A stretch of DNA of 64,000 nt from Pacificimonas flava (GTDB lineage Bacteria > Pseudomonadota > Alphaproteobacteria > Sphingomonadales > Sphingomonadaceae). The notes below the pieces were generated by a model. The model was not told where the DNA came from. It saw only the letters and a list, made by a program, of their open reading frames with translations, and made no database searches. This document shows, in pieces, positions 48,991 to 58,614 of the stretch. Numbering within the stretch: position 1 is the first letter of the stretch; every line of letters begins with the position of its first letter. Made by a program: the position numbers and the translations under genes. The DNA lies in NCBI RefSeq assembly GCF_000342165.1, contig NZ_AMRV01000005.1:124001-188000 (forward strand). The letters run 5' to 3'.

Positions 48991-50661
48991 TTGGCGGACA
49001 AACCGAGCGGCTTGAAATTACTGGGCCGTGCTTTTCGGAACCGCAAGCTTGGGGTGATGCTCGCGTTCGGCTTTTCCAGCGGGCTTCCCTATGCGCTGCT
49101 TCTCGGCACTCTCTATGCATGGCTGTCCGAGGCCGAGGTCGATCTTGAAACGATGGGCGTCTTCTCGCTGATCGGCCTCACCTATGCCTTTAAATTCCTG
49201 TGGTCGCCGCTCGTCGATAAGGTGCGCCTGCCGCTGCTGGACCGGCTGGGCCGGCGGCGAAGCTGGCTCGTCCTGGCACAGGCCATAGTCGGCGGCGTCC
49301 TGGTGGTCCTGTCGCTCCTTGATCCGAACGGTCAGCTTGGCTGGTTCTCGCTTCTTGCCGGCACTGCGGCCTTCGCGGCCGCCACGCAGGATATCGCCAT
49401 CGATGCCTGGCGCGTCGACAATGCCGACGAAACGGCGACGCTCGATCTCCTGTCGACCGTCTACCAGTTCGGCTATCGCATCGCAGCGCTGGCGGGCGGC
49501 GCTCTGGCGCTCGTGCTGGCGGCGCGCATTTCCTGGCCGACGACATATCTCATCTTCGGCCTGTCGATGCTGGCCGTCATGCTCATCACCTTCATCGCCC
49601 CCGATACGCCGCGCCCTGCCGAGGTGGAGGGGCCGGGCGAATTGCGGCAGGCCGGGGCCGTGGCCCCGCCTGTTCGAGCGACCGCCCTTGCCGTCGTCGG
49701 CGCCCTGTGGGGCTGGGCGTTGATCACGGTCATCGTCTTCATGGTCCGCTCGCTGTCGTCGCCGCCGGAACTGCGACCGGACCCGACGGAATTCATCCAG
49801 ACCTATGGGCTGCTGATCGTTATCTTCACCGTCATCATCCCGGCGATCATCGCGGCCATTCTCGAACATTGGCGGAAAACGGGGCGTCATGTGCTGACGG
49901 GTACGGTCGATGATGGCGGCACGGCCGGACGCGCGCTCGATCATGGATACACGGCCCTGATCCTGCCGCTGGGGGAACTGGCGGGACGCCTGCGCTGGGC
50001 CTCGATCCTCGTGCTCGCGCTGATCCTCAGCTATCGCATCACGGACGGAATCTGGGCGCCCTTCGCCTACCCCTTCTATCTGGGCGAGCTTGGCTATACG
50101 AACGACGAGGTCGCCATCGCCTCGAAATTCTTCGGCGTCGGCATGACCATGCTGGGTATCGCACTGTCGGCCGTTTTCTTCGCCTGGATCGGCCGAATGG
50201 CTACCGTCGTCTTCGGCGCGATCACGGCGGCTGCCACGAACCTCCTCTACGCCGACCTGGCCGTCGGCGGCCCCTGGCTCGACGTGTTCGGCACCCACAG
50301 CGGCTTTTACTGGCTGGTCGGTCAGTTCGGTGCCGACGAGCGGCTGGCGCGGCTGATGCTCGCCATTTCCGGCGAGAACATCGCCGGCGGCCTCGCGGGC
50401 GCGGCGTTCGTCGCCTATCTGTCGTCGATTACGTCGAAAACGTACAGCGCCGTGCAATATGCGCTCCTGTCCTCGCTCACGCTCCTGGTCGGCTCGCTGG
50501 GCCGCGCCGCATTGGGAGAGGGGATCGAGCGCATGGGCTATGCGCCAATTTTCTATGTGACCGCCGGTATCGGTCTTTTCGCCGTGCTGCTGTCCATAGC
50601 GGAATGGATACGCGAGCGCCGGTCCACGCCGCCGCCTGGCGATGCGGTGATGGCGGAATAG
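48991..50661 (+). CDS. ampG: AmpG-like MFS permease (muropeptide transporter family)
   Basis: 556 residues, about 12-14 helices. AmpG-type motifs are MLAFGFSSGLPYALLLGTLYAWL near residue 24, KFLWSPLVDKVRLPLLDRLGRRRSW (in part) and QDIAIDAWRVDNAD. AmpG imports anhydromuropeptides for cell-wall recycling. A TTG at 48991 follows GGGGGAG at good spacing; the GTG at 48973 lacks a ribosome site. A cytosolic loop near residues 205-230 is longer than usual. It stands divergent from the Rieske gene and 56 bases before the next gene. Confidence 0.86.
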   Translation: MADKPSGLKLLGRAFRNRKLGVMLAFGFSSGLPYALLLGTLYAWLSEAEVDLETMGVFSLIGLTYAFKFLWSPLVDKVRLPLLDRLGRRRSWLVLAQAIVGGVLVVLSLLDPNGQLGWFSLLAGTAAFAAATQDIAIDAWRVDNADETATLDLLSTVYQFGYRIAALAGGALALVLAARISWPTTYLIFGLSMLAVMLITFIAPDTPRPAEVEGPGELRQAGAVAPPVRATALAVVGALWGWALITVIVFMVRSLSSPPELRPDPTEFIQTYGLLIVIFTVIIPAIIAAILEHWRKTGRHVLTGTVDDGGTAGRALDHGYTALILPLGELAGRLRWASILVLALILSYRITDGIWAPFAYPFYLGELGYTNDEVAIASKFFGVGMTMLGIALSAVFFAWIGRMATVVFGAITAAATNLLYADLAVGGPWLDVFGTHSGFYWLVGQFGADERLARLMLAISGENIAGGLAGAAFVAYLSSITSKTYSAVQYALLSSLTLLVGSLGRAALGEGIERMGYAPIFYVTAGIGLFAVLLSIAEWIRERRSTPPPGDAVMAE

Positions 50662-50717
50662 ACATTATTCCGAGATATCCATAGGATAACCTCCAACTGG
50701 ATCCGGGGGGACTTCAA

Positions 50718-52229
50718 ATGATCAGGATGGTTGCGGCGGTTGCGCTGGCAATGTGCGCCATGCCGGCTGAGGCGAAGTGGCGGGAAGCAGAAACGCGTCA
50801 GTTCCGCGTCTACAGCGAGGGGAGCGAGTCCGACCTCGTAGAGCGCGCCGAGCTTCTGGAGCGCTATGACAGGCTGCTGCGCATCTTTACCGGCGTCAGC
50901 ATGGAGGCCGAGGCGCCGAAGCTGAACGTCTATATGACGAACTACGTCACCTCGATCGGCAATCTGGGCGCCGATTCCGCTGCGGGCTTTTACGTCGCGA
51001 GTACAAAGGGCATCTGTGCCTTCGCAAGCCGCCGATCCGGGTTCACGGACGACAGCGTCGTGCTGCTGCACGAATATGCGCATCATTTCATGATGCAGCA
51101 TTTTCCCGTCGCCTATCCGGCCTGGTATGTCGAGGGTTTTGCCGAGTATTTTTCGACCGCCCGGATCGACGGGGATACTGTCGAGCTTGGGCGCTTCGAG
51201 CGCAACCGCGCCTATTCGCTGCAAGTCCTGAAGTGGCTGCCCATCGCCACGATATTAACCGGGAAATCGGACCTGACCGGCGACGAGGTCCACAGCTTTT
51301 ACGGTCAGTCCTGGCTGCTGGCGCATATGATCCTGCAGGATTCGGAGCTCAACGCGAAGATGCCGGATTATCTGACCCAGGTTGCGGCAGGTGTGCCATC
51401 GGTCGAGGCGTTCGCGGCGGCGTTCGGTCCCACGAGGGAATTCAATGCACGTCTGAGGGACTATTTCGATCGAGGACGCATCACCTACCGGCGTCTGGAT
51501 TTTTCAGAAGGGGAATTCGGCCGGGCGACCGTTGCCGTTTCGGACCTTCCCGACGCGGCGGAGCGTGGGCTGCTTCCCGCTGCCGCGATCCGCTGCGGCG
51601 TCGGCAATTCGAAGGAGTGGCTGAAGGATGTTCGCGCGGTCGAGCAGAAATATCCCGACACCCCCTTTGCGCGCAGGATCGGTGCGATGGCCGAGGCGGA
51701 GGCGGGTGATCCGGAGCGGGCGATCGCAAAGCTGCAGCCGATGATTGCGGCGGAGCCGGACAATGCCGACTATCATTTCTGGATGGGCCGCGCCTATTCC
51801 CGCCGTGCGCACCAGGAGGATCGGGACATGGCAGAAAACCACGCCTTGGCCCGGAAAAGCTACGGACGCGCGTTTGAGATCCGCCCGGATCACTGGCAGA
51901 CGCTCCTGAACTACGTCGCGGACAGCCAAACGCCGAACGGCAAGGCCGAACAGGATATACTCATCGCCGCACGGGATCTCGCGCCGCAGGTCGGGGAGAT
52001 CAACACGCGGCTCGGCATGTCGCTGGCTCTGGAACAGCGGTTCGAGGAGGCGGCGACGGTTCTGACGCCCGTGGCGAACTCGCCGCACGGAGAGGTTCCG
52101 GAGGCGGTGCGCAAATTGCTCGCGCTTATCGCCGCCCGGGACACCGCCATCGACGCTGCGGCTCTCGAAGTGGTCACCGACAATGGCGGCGACGAAGCGG
52201 GCGATGATGAGGATGCCGCCGGCTCCTGA
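50718..52229 (+). CDS. Secreted HExxH metallopeptidase-like protein with TPR region
   Basis: 503 residues with a signal peptide (MIRMVAAVALAMCAMPAEA). Residues 20-270 resemble DUF1570-type gluzincins: HEYAHHFM supplies the zinc motif H-E-x-x-H at 51068-51082, and the downstream Glu in VEGFAEYFS is the probable third ligand. Residues 300-480 contain TPR-like helical repeats (RAIAKLQPMIAAEPDNADYHFWMGRAYSR in part), and the tail is acidic. A strong ribosome site (GGGGGGA) precedes the ATG. Substrate unknown; envelope location is likely. It follows ampG on the same strand. Confidence 0.82.
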   Translation: MIRMVAAVALAMCAMPAEAKWREAETRQFRVYSEGSESDLVERAELLERYDRLLRIFTGVSMEAEAPKLNVYMTNYVTSIGNLGADSAAGFYVASTKGICAFASRRSGFTDDSVVLLHEYAHHFMMQHFPVAYPAWYVEGFAEYFSTARIDGDTVELGRFERNRAYSLQVLKWLPIATILTGKSDLTGDEVHSFYGQSWLLAHMILQDSELNAKMPDYLTQVAAGVPSVEAFAAAFGPTREFNARLRDYFDRGRITYRRLDFSEGEFGRATVAVSDLPDAAERGLLPAAAIRCGVGNSKEWLKDVRAVEQKYPDTPFARRIGAMAEAEAGDPERAIAKLQPMIAAEPDNADYHFWMGRAYSRRAHQEDRDMAENHALARKSYGRAFEIRPDHWQTLLNYVADSQTPNGKAEQDILIAARDLAPQVGEINTRLGMSLALEQRFEEAATVLTPVANSPHGEVPEAVRKLLALIAARDTAIDAAALEVVTDNGGDEAGDDEDAAGS

Positions 52230-52231
52230 GC

Positions 52232-53569
52232 CTAGCCGGGCGGGGTACCGTTCGCCTTCAGGACTTCCCCGGCAAGGTAGAGCGACCCGCAGATGAGAAT
52301 GATGGGTGGGGGAGGGCCGCTGGCAAGGGCACGGAGCGCGTCCGGCACGGACGCGGCCGTACCGGCCGTCAGCCCTTCGGCAGCGGCCGCGGCGGCAATC
52401 CCCTCTGGCGGCTGACAGGCATGGCCGCTGACCGGAACCGCCGTCAGTCCCGATGCGCGGTGCGTCAGCGGTTTCAGGAAACCGGCCGCGTCCTTCCCCT
52501 CAATCATGCCCAGGATGATATGCGCACCGGCCTCCGGCGGCAGTTCGCGCCGCAGGAATCCCCCGATCGCACGGCCGGCGGCGGGGTTATGACCACCGTC
52601 GAGATAAAGGGCCGCCCCCTTCGGCAACAGTTGCGCCAGAGCGCCGCTTTCCAGCCGCTGCAGTCGCGCCGGCCATTCCGCCCAGCCGATACCCGCCTTC
52701 AGTGCCGATTCCGGAACGGCCAATGTTTCCTGATGGCGCAGCATGGCGAGGGCGATTGCGGCATTGTCGTGCTGATGCGCGCCGCGCAGACGTGGCGGGT
52801 TCAGCGTCAGCGTCCCCGCCTCGTCCCGGTAATGCAGATGGCGCTGGTAAAAGGTTGCATCCCAAGTGCTGCCACGGGGCATCAGGGGGGCACCGACGTC
52901 TGCCGCTGCGGCGGCAACCCGGTGCGCCATGGCGGACGGATACCGCGCGGTGACGAGCGGCACGCCCGGCTTTGCGATGCCGGCCTTCTCGAACGCGATC
53001 TTGGTGACGTCGTTGCCCAGGAACCGCTGATGATCAAGCGAGATGTGCGTCAGGCCGGTCATGATCGGCGAACGAATGACATTCGTGGCGTCGAAGCGTC
53101 CGCCGAGCCCGACCTCTAGCACCAGAGCATCGGCGGGCGTTCGCGCGAATGCCAGGAGGGCGGCGGCGGTCGTAAGTTCGAAAAACGTGATGGCGCTACC
53201 GGCGTTCGCCGTCATGACCTCTTCCAGGAGCGCGGTGAGCGGCTCGTCGGCGATCAGACGGCCGGCAAGGCGGATGCGTTCGTTGAAATTGACCAGGTGC
53301 GGGCTGGTATAGGCGTGAACCTTGTGTCCTGCCGCCTCCAGACATGCACGCAGATAGGCGGTGACGGAGCCCTTGCCGTTCGTCCCGGCAACATGGAACA
53401 CCGGCGGCAGGGACAGGTGCGGGTCGCCCAGCTTCGCAAGGAGCGCGTCCAGACGATCCAGCGACAGGTCGATGGATTGCGGATGCAGCGCCATGGCGCG
53501 GCGCAGAACCGCGTCGAGGGCGGGATCGTCGGCCTGCGCGCCGTCGCCGACGATCGGCGCGCGGCTCAT
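52232..53569 (-). CDS. folC: Bifunctional folylpolyglutamate / dihydrofolate synthase FolC
   Basis: 445 residues of the Mur ligase fold. The P-loop VFHVAGTNGKGSVTAYL near residue 58, YTSPHLVNFNERI, LEVGLGGRFDATNVI and YLDGGHNPAAGRA are family markers. The enzyme joins glutamate to dihydropteroate and extends polyglutamate on folates. Its ATG overlaps the accD stop (ATGA), in the conserved trpF-trpB-trpA-accD-folC order. It ends two bases from the convergent metallopeptidase gene. Confidence 0.96.
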   Translation of the reverse strand: MSRAPIVGDGAQADDPALDAVLRRAMALHPQSIDLSLDRLDALLAKLGDPHLSLPPVFHVAGTNGKGSVTAYLRACLEAAGHKVHAYTSPHLVNFNERIRLAGRLIADEPLTALLEEVMTANAGSAITFFELTTAAALLAFARTPADALVLEVGLGGRFDATNVIRSPIMTGLTHISLDHQRFLGNDVTKIAFEKAGIAKPGVPLVTARYPSAMAHRVAAAAADVGAPLMPRGSTWDATFYQRHLHYRDEAGTLTLNPPRLRGAHQHDNAAIALAMLRHQETLAVPESALKAGIGWAEWPARLQRLESGALAQLLPKGAALYLDGGHNPAAGRAIGGFLRRELPPEAGAHIILGMIEGKDAAGFLKPLTHRASGLTAVPVSGHACQPPEGIAAAAAAEGLTAGTAASVPDALRALASGPPPPIILICGSLYLAGEVLKANGTPPG

Positions 53570-54444
53570 GCCGCCTTCTGCCGGCCCCCTGCGCGCGCGG
53601 CCATCATCATGCCGAGAAGACGGCCGAGCGTCGGCGCCAGTTCGTGCCGGTGCACGACCTTGTCGAGCATACCGTGGTCGTAAAGGAATTCCGCGCGCTG
53701 GAAGCCCTCTGGGAGTTTTTCGCGAATGGTCTGCTCGATGACGCGCTGGCCGGCCAGGCCGATCAGCGCACCCGGTTCCGCAATCTGAATATCGCCCAGC
53801 ATCGCATAGCTCGCGGTGACGCCGCCCGTCGTGGGGTCGGTCAGGATCACGATATAGGGCAGGCCGGCCTCGTTCAATTCCTCGATGGCCACGGTGGCGC
53901 GCGGCATCTGCATCAGGCTGAACAGCCCCTCCTGCATGCGCGCGCCGCCCGACGCGGTGCAGACGACATAGGGCAGTCCCTGCGCCAGCGCCTCACGCGC
54001 GCCGGCAAGGAACGCGGCCCCGACGCCCATGCCCATGGATCCGCCCATATAGGCAAAATTCTGAACGCCCACGATGGTGTCGGTGCCGCCAATCAGGCCG
54101 CGCGCCAGTGCGAAGGCTTCCATCTCTCCGGTCTTCGCGCGCGCTGCCTTGATGCGTGCCGGGTAGGGCTTCTGGTCCTTGAATTTCAGCGGGTCGTCGG
54201 CGACCATCGGAACCGGCAGGCGAACGAACTTGCCCCCGGCATCGCCGTCGAACAGCTGCTCGAAGCGTTCCGCCGGTCCGACGCGTTCGTGAAAATTGCA
54301 GTTCGGACAGACATACTGATTTTCACGCAAATCGCGCTGAAAGACCATCTGGTCGCAGCCGCGGCATTTGGTCCACAGATTGTCTGGCGCCTCCTTCTTC
54401 TTGAAGAATTGCAGGCGCGGGCGAAGGTTCGTGATCCAGCTCAT
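53566..54444 (-). CDS. accD: Acetyl-CoA carboxylase carboxyltransferase subunit beta AccD
   Basis: 292 residues. An N-terminal zinc ribbon is visible (CRGCDQMVFQRDL and YVCPNC, residues 28-51). The crotonase-like transferase domain follows, with GLPYVVCTASGGARMQEG and DPTTGGVTASYAMLGDI. AccD with AccA moves the carboxyl group from biotin to acetyl-CoA for fatty-acid synthesis. Both ends overlap neighbours by four bases (trpA upstream, folC downstream). Confidence 0.97.
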   Translation of the reverse strand: MSWITNLRPRLQFFKKKEAPDNLWTKCRGCDQMVFQRDLRENQYVCPNCNFHERVGPAERFEQLFDGDAGGKFVRLPVPMVADDPLKFKDQKPYPARIKAARAKTGEMEAFALARGLIGGTDTIVGVQNFAYMGGSMGMGVGAAFLAGAREALAQGLPYVVCTASGGARMQEGLFSLMQMPRATVAIEELNEAGLPYIVILTDPTTGGVTASYAMLGDIQIAEPGALIGLAGQRVIEQTIREKLPEGFQRAEFLYDHGMLDKVVHRHELAPTLGRLLGMMMAARAGGRQKAA

Positions 54445-55229
54445 GCGGCGGCTTCTATCGCGCTTGCCAGCGATTGCACATAGGCGCGTACGGTTTCGGG
54501 CGCCCCATGGCCATGCTGGCCCACCAGGTCGACGATGGCGGAGCCGACGACCACGCCGTCCGCCACGCGCGCAACGTCCGCCGCCTGCTGCGGCGTGCGA
54601 ATGCCGAAGCCGACGGCGACCGGCAGATTGCTTTCCCGTTTGATGGCGGCGACGGCTTCGCCGATGTCCGGCGCCTCAGCCGCCCGCGTGCCGGTGACGC
54701 CGGCGACGCTGACATAATAGAGGAAGCCCGATGCGCCGCTCAAGACAGCGGGCAGACGCGCTGCATCGGTGGTCGGGGTGGCAAGGCGTATGAAGTGCAG
54801 GCCGGCATCGCGAAAGGACGGGCCGAGTTCCTGGTCCTCTTCCGGCGGTAGGTCGACGATGATGCAGCCATCGACGCCCGCCGCTACGGCATCTTCGGCA
54901 AACGACAATCCGTAGGAGAGGACCGGGTTCAGATAGCCCATCAGGATCAGCGGCACGCCGTCGTGCTTCGCGCGAAAGCGGCGCGCGATCTCAAGCGTAC
55001 CCTTCAGCGTCATGCCTGCCTTCAGCGCGCGCAGGGACCCTGCCTGTATCGAGGGTCCGTCCGCCATCGGATCGGTGAACGGCATGCCGAGTTCGATGAC
55101 GTCGGCGCCGCCGGCCACCAGCGCGTCGAGCACCTCCAGCGTCGCCTCCGCCGAGGGATCGCCGGCCGTGACGAACGTGACGAGGGCGGCGCGGTTCTTG
55201 CCGAAGGCAGCTTCGAGACGCGCGCTCAC
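54441..55229 (-). CDS. trpA: Tryptophan synthase alpha subunit TrpA
   Basis: 262 residues, TIM barrel. Catalytic Glu in [16 protein letters not shown] (near residue 48), Asp in [10 protein letters not shown], the phosphate loop in [11 protein letters not shown] and VGSAIVDLV. It cleaves indole-3-glycerol phosphate and channels indole to TrpB. The GTG at 55229 overlaps the trpB stop (GTGA), and its own stop overlaps accD (ATGA). Confidence 0.97.
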   Translation of the reverse strand: MSARLEAAFGKNRAALVTFVTAGDPSAEATLEVLDALVAGGADVIELGMPFTDPMADGPSIQAGSLRALKAGMTLKGTLEIARRFRAKHDGVPLILMGYLNPVLSYGLSFAEDAVAAGVDGCIIVDLPPEEDQELGPSFRDAGLHFIRLATPTTDAARLPAVLSGASGFLYYVSVAGVTGTRAAEAPDIGEAVAAIKRESNLPVAVGFGIRTPQQAADVARVADGVVVGSAIVDLVGQHGHGAPETVRAYVQSLASAIEAAA

Positions 55230-56470
55230 AGCTCCACCCCCAGCGCCTCGGCGACGGTGAAGATGTCCTTGTCGCCGCGCCCGCACAAATTGGCGATGAT
55301 GATGTCGTCGCGGCTCATCGCCGCCGCTTCCTTGCGGACGACCGCAAGCGCGTGACTGGGCTCCAGGGCGGGGATGATCCCCTCCGTACGGCAAAGGAAC
55401 TGGAAGGCATCCAGCGCATCCTGATCGGTGGCGGATCGGTATTCCACACGTCCGATCTCGTGCAGCCAGCTATGTTCGGGGCCGATGCCCGGATAGTCGA
55501 GGCCAGCGGAGATGCTGTGTCCCTCCGTGATCTGTCCGTCCTCGTCCTGCAGCAAATAGGTCTTGTTGCCGTGAAGGACGCCGGGCCGTCCGCCCGAAAG
55601 GCTGGCGGCATGGTCGGCGCCATCCAGCCCCTTGCCGGCGGCTTCCACACCGATGATGCGCACGCTTTCATCGTCAAGGAAGGGGTGGAACAAGCCAATG
55701 GCGTTGGAACCGCCGCCGATCGCCGCAACCAGCAGGTCGGGCAGACGCCCCTCCGCCTCCTGCAGCTGCGCCTTCGCCTCCGTGCCGATGACGCTTTGGA
55801 AATCCCGTACCAGTTCGGGGTAGGGGTGCGGCCCGGCGGAGGTGCCGATCAGATAATAGGTGTCGGAGACGCTAGCGACCCAATCGCGCAGCGCTTCGTT
55901 CATCGCGTCCTTCAGGGTCGCACGGCCCGCCGTCACGCCGCGCACCTCCGCGCCAAGCAGGCGCATACGAAAGACGTTCGGCTGCTGCCGCTCCATGTCG
56001 CGCGCGCCCATATAGATCGTGCAGGGCAGTCCGAAGCGCGCGCAGACGGTGGCCGTCGCCACCCCGTGCTGACCCGCGCCCGTTTCGGCGATGATGCGCG
56101 TCTTGCCCATACGGCGTGCAAGCAGGATCTGGCCGATGCAGTTGTTGATCTTGTGCGCGCCGGTATGGTTCAGCTCGTCCCGCTTCAGGTAGATTTTCGC
56201 GCCCGTGTCGCCGTCCGCGCCAGTTTGTGCGGCGACTTGGCGAACCGCCTCGGTCATGCGCTCGGCATAATAAAGCGGGCTCGGTCGTCCGACATAGTGG
56301 CGCAGCAGGTCTTCGAACTCCGCCTTGAAGGCCGGGTCCGCCTGCGCTCGGCGATATTCCCGTTCCAGCTCCAGGATCAGCGGCATCAGCGTCTCGGCAA
56401 CATAGCGTCCGCCGAACGCCCCGAAATGGCCGCGCGTGTCGGGGCCGGCCCTTAAACTCTTGCCTGTCAT
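55226..56470 (-). CDS. trpB: Tryptophan synthase beta subunit TrpB
   Basis: 414 residues. The PLP lysine lies in [14 protein letters not shown], the phosphate loop is [14 protein letters not shown], and the glutamate site is [16 protein letters not shown]. It condenses indole with serine to tryptophan. The ATG at 56470 overlaps the trpF stop (ATGA). Length and order are normal for the family. Confidence 0.97.
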   Translation of the reverse strand: MTGKSLRAGPDTRGHFGAFGGRYVAETLMPLILELEREYRRAQADPAFKAEFEDLLRHYVGRPSPLYYAERMTEAVRQVAAQTGADGDTGAKIYLKRDELNHTGAHKINNCIGQILLARRMGKTRIIAETGAGQHGVATATVCARFGLPCTIYMGARDMERQQPNVFRMRLLGAEVRGVTAGRATLKDAMNEALRDWVASVSDTYYLIGTSAGPHPYPELVRDFQSVIGTEAKAQLQEAEGRLPDLLVAAIGGGSNAIGLFHPFLDDESVRIIGVEAAGKGLDGADHAASLSGGRPGVLHGNKTYLLQDEDGQITEGHSISAGLDYPGIGPEHSWLHEIGRVEYRSATDQDALDAFQFLCRTEGIIPALEPSHALAVVRKEAAAMSRDDIIIANLCGRGDKDIFTVAEALGVEL

Positions 56471-57096
56471 AAGCTTTTCACTGCTTCCATGAAGGCGGCA
56501 ATCTTCGCCGCGCTTTTCTCTCCCGGCGCCTCTTCCACACCGGAGGAGACGTCGACAAGGGGCGCGCCCGTCGCTGCGATCGCCCGTCCGACATTGGCCG
56601 GCGTCAGTCCCCCGGCCAGTCCCCATGCCCCGCGCCGCGGCCATCCGTCCAGCAGCGACCAATCGAACCGTACACCGTGCCCGCCCGTCAGTGCGGCACC
56701 CTCCGGTGGCTTCGCGTCGAACAGGATCAGTTCGGCGACATCGCGATATGCATTCGCCGCATCCAGGTCGCGGGCGCTTCGTATGCCAAGCGCCTTCCAC
56801 ACGGGACGTCCGAACCGCCCCTGCAGTTCGGCCGCGCGGGCGGGGCTCTCATTGCCGTGGAGCTGCAGCACATCGATCGCGCCGAGATAGGGGCGGATTT
56901 CCTCATCGCGCGCATCGACGAACAGCCCGACACGGATCAGGCCGTCTGCCTGTTGCGACAGGGCGGTGCATTCGCCTGGGGAGATGAAGCGCGGGCTGCC
57001 TTCCTTTCCCACGAAGCCGACATGGTCCGCGCCGCCGCGCCGCGCCGCGATCAGGGCGGCGGGGGTCGTCACGCCGCAAATCTTGACGCTGGTCAT
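56467..57096 (-). CDS. trpF: Phosphoribosylanthranilate isomerase TrpF
   Basis: 209 residues. Catalytic Cys in VKICGVTT at the N-terminus and Asp in ILFDAKPP near residue 125, plus [11 protein letters not shown] and [14 protein letters not shown] at the C-terminus. It isomerises phosphoribosylanthranilate in tryptophan synthesis. Its ATG overlaps the pyrF stop (ATGA) and its stop overlaps trpB, so translation is coupled through the operon. Confidence 0.97.
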   Translation of the reverse strand: MTSVKICGVTTPAALIAARRGGADHVGFVGKEGSPRFISPGECTALSQQADGLIRVGLFVDARDEEIRPYLGAIDVLQLHGNESPARAAELQGRFGRPVWKALGIRSARDLDAANAYRDVAELILFDAKPPEGAALTGGHGVRFDWSLLDGWPRRGAWGLAGGLTPANVGRAIAATGAPLVDVSSGVEEAPGEKSAAKIAAFMEAVKSL

Positions 57097-57800
57097 TTCA
57101 TCTGCGCGGCGATTGCCTCGGCAGCCTCTCCGGGGTTGTCGGCCTTCGTGATCGGACGCCCGATCACCAGGACAGAGGCGCCGGCGTCCAGCGCCTCCTG
57201 CGGGGTCAGGGCGCGCTTCTGATCGCCCATGTCCGCCCCATGCGGGCGAATGCCGGGTACGACGAACAGACCATCCGGCCAGGCGGCGCTGCGGGCGGCG
57301 ACCTCCTGCGGTGAGCAGACGATGCCGTCGAGGCCTGCCCGGCGTGTCAGCAGCGCAAGCCGTTCGACCTGCGCGTCGACGCCGCCATCCGTACCGAGTG
57401 CGGTCAAATCCTCATCGGACAGGCTGGTCAGCACTGTGACTGCAACCACCTTGGTGCGCTCCGGCGCGGCTGCACGGGCGGCTCGCATCATCGCCTCGCC
57501 GCCGCTGGCGTGGACCGTCAGAATATCGACCGGCAGATCCTCGAGCGCGCGCACGGCGCCGCCGACCGTGTTCGGAATGTCGTGCAGCTTCAGGTCAAGA
57601 AACAGCGATTTTCCCGAGGATGCCTCGACGATCGTCTCCACGCCTTTTCGGCCAAAGGCATTCCAGAACTCCAGCCCCAGCTTGATTCCGCCCACATGCG
57701 GTCCGACCGCGCTTACAAGATCACGCGCATGTTCAAGATCGCCAGTGTCGATCGCACAGAAGATGGGGTTCGGCATCGTTGCTGCGAGGCTCTCCGTCAT
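57093..57800 (-). CDS. pyrF: Orotidine 5'-phosphate decarboxylase PyrF
   Basis: 235 residues. FCAIDTGDLEHA at the N-terminus, the catalytic tetrad in LFLDLKLHDIPNTV (Asp-x-Lys-x-x-Asp), VHASGGEAM and VPGIRPHGAD are diagnostic. It makes UMP. It lies between lapA and trpF with 4-base overlaps on both sides. Confidence 0.97.
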   Translation of the reverse strand: MTESLAATMPNPIFCAIDTGDLEHARDLVSAVGPHVGGIKLGLEFWNAFGRKGVETIVEASSGKSLFLDLKLHDIPNTVGGAVRALEDLPVDILTVHASGGEAMMRAARAAAPERTKVVAVTVLTSLSDEDLTALGTDGGVDAQVERLALLTRRAGLDGIVCSPQEVAARSAAWPDGLFVVPGIRPHGADMGDQKRALTPQEALDAGASVLVIGRPITKADNPGEAAEAIAAQMK

Positions 57801-58120
57801 AAGGTCGGCGTGCGCTGGGTCGTATAGTCGCCCATAGGGGCCGGGCCGGTTCCCACGGAGGGCTCGGCGGGCTGACCCAACGCCGCCAGTTTCGCCTCCA
57901 ACTTCCGAACCCTGCGCTGCCAGCGCCAGCGGCTGAGGGAATGAAGGATCGCCGTCGGCAGGATGCCGAGAACCAGTGCTGCTATGATGTAGGCGCCGAG
58001 CGGCCAGTACGCCTCATACCCGCCGGGCAGCCACAGGACGGTGCGGTCCCAATTTTGGGCCGCGAACCATGCGATGACGATACCCAGAAGAAGGTAGAGG
58101 ATCAGTGTAAGAATGCGCAT
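57797..58120 (-). CDS. lapA: LapA-family membrane protein (DUF1049)
   Basis: 107 residues with two helices (LTLILYLLLGIVIAWFAAQNW in part, YWPLGAYIIAALVLGILPTAIL in part) and a C-terminal coiled coil (RRVRKLEAKLAAL). This is the LapA/DUF1049 pattern, where the E. coli homologue works with LapB in LPS assembly control; no LapB homologue is in the window. The stop overlaps the pyrF start. Confidence 0.87.
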   Translation of the reverse strand: MRILTLILYLLLGIVIAWFAAQNWDRTVLWLPGGYEAYWPLGAYIIAALVLGILPTAILHSLSRWRWQRRVRKLEAKLAALGQPAEPSVGTGPAPMGDYTTQRTPTL

Positions 58121-58196
58121 ATCGCGAAACTAGCGCGGCATACGTCGCTTTACCAGTTGAGAGACGCGGCAATGGTCGCCCAATGCCCTGCCAAGC

Positions 58197-58481
58197 TCAA
58201 CCGTCGGCGTTCAATCGTTCGCGAAGTTCCTTGCCGGCCTTGAAGTGGGGAACGCGCTTGGCCTCCACATCCACCTGATCGCCGGTGCGGGGGTTGCGAC
58301 CAACACGGGCTTCGCGCGCCCTGGTCGAAAATGCGCCGAACCCGCGAAGTTCGACTCGGCGGCCCTCGGCCAGAGCATCAATGATCGACTCGAAGATCGT
58401 CGCAACGACGCGCTCCGCGTCTTTCTGTGAGAGGTGGGGATGGGTTTCCGCCACAGCCGCTACGAGTTCTGACCTGATCAA
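58197..58481 (-). CDS. ihfB: Integration host factor beta subunit IhfB
   Basis: 94 residues of the HU/IHF family. It begins [18 protein letters not shown], has the DNA-intercalating arm [31 protein letters not shown] (in part) and matches the IhfB length. It bends DNA with IhfA. The start is a TTG at 58481 preceded by AAGGGATC. The gene follows rpsA, as in many proteobacteria, with an inverted repeat between them. Confidence 0.93.
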   Translation of the reverse strand: MIRSELVAAVAETHPHLSQKDAERVVATIFESIIDALAEGRRVELRGFGAFSTRAREARVGRNPRTGDQVDVEAKRVPHFKAGKELRERLNADG

Positions 58482-58551
58482 TCCCGTGATCCCTTCGTGT
58501 CCTGGGTCCGCTCCCCACCCAATCCTAATTTAAGTTAACGCTACCAATCAG

Positions 58552-58590
58552 GGAAGCGAACCTGACACAATAATATCATGATTCGCTTCC
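58552..58590. other. Inverted repeat with 9-bp arms between rpsA and ihfB
   Basis: GGAAGCGAA (58552-58560) pairs with TTCGCTTCC (58582-58590) around a 21-base AT-rich loop that contains TATTAT on the minus strand and a GANTC site at 58580. It could be a read-through terminator for rpsA or an operator over an ihfB promoter. Confidence 0.5.
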
Positions 58591-58614
58591 ACTGACTAGT
58601 CCGTTACGACAGCG

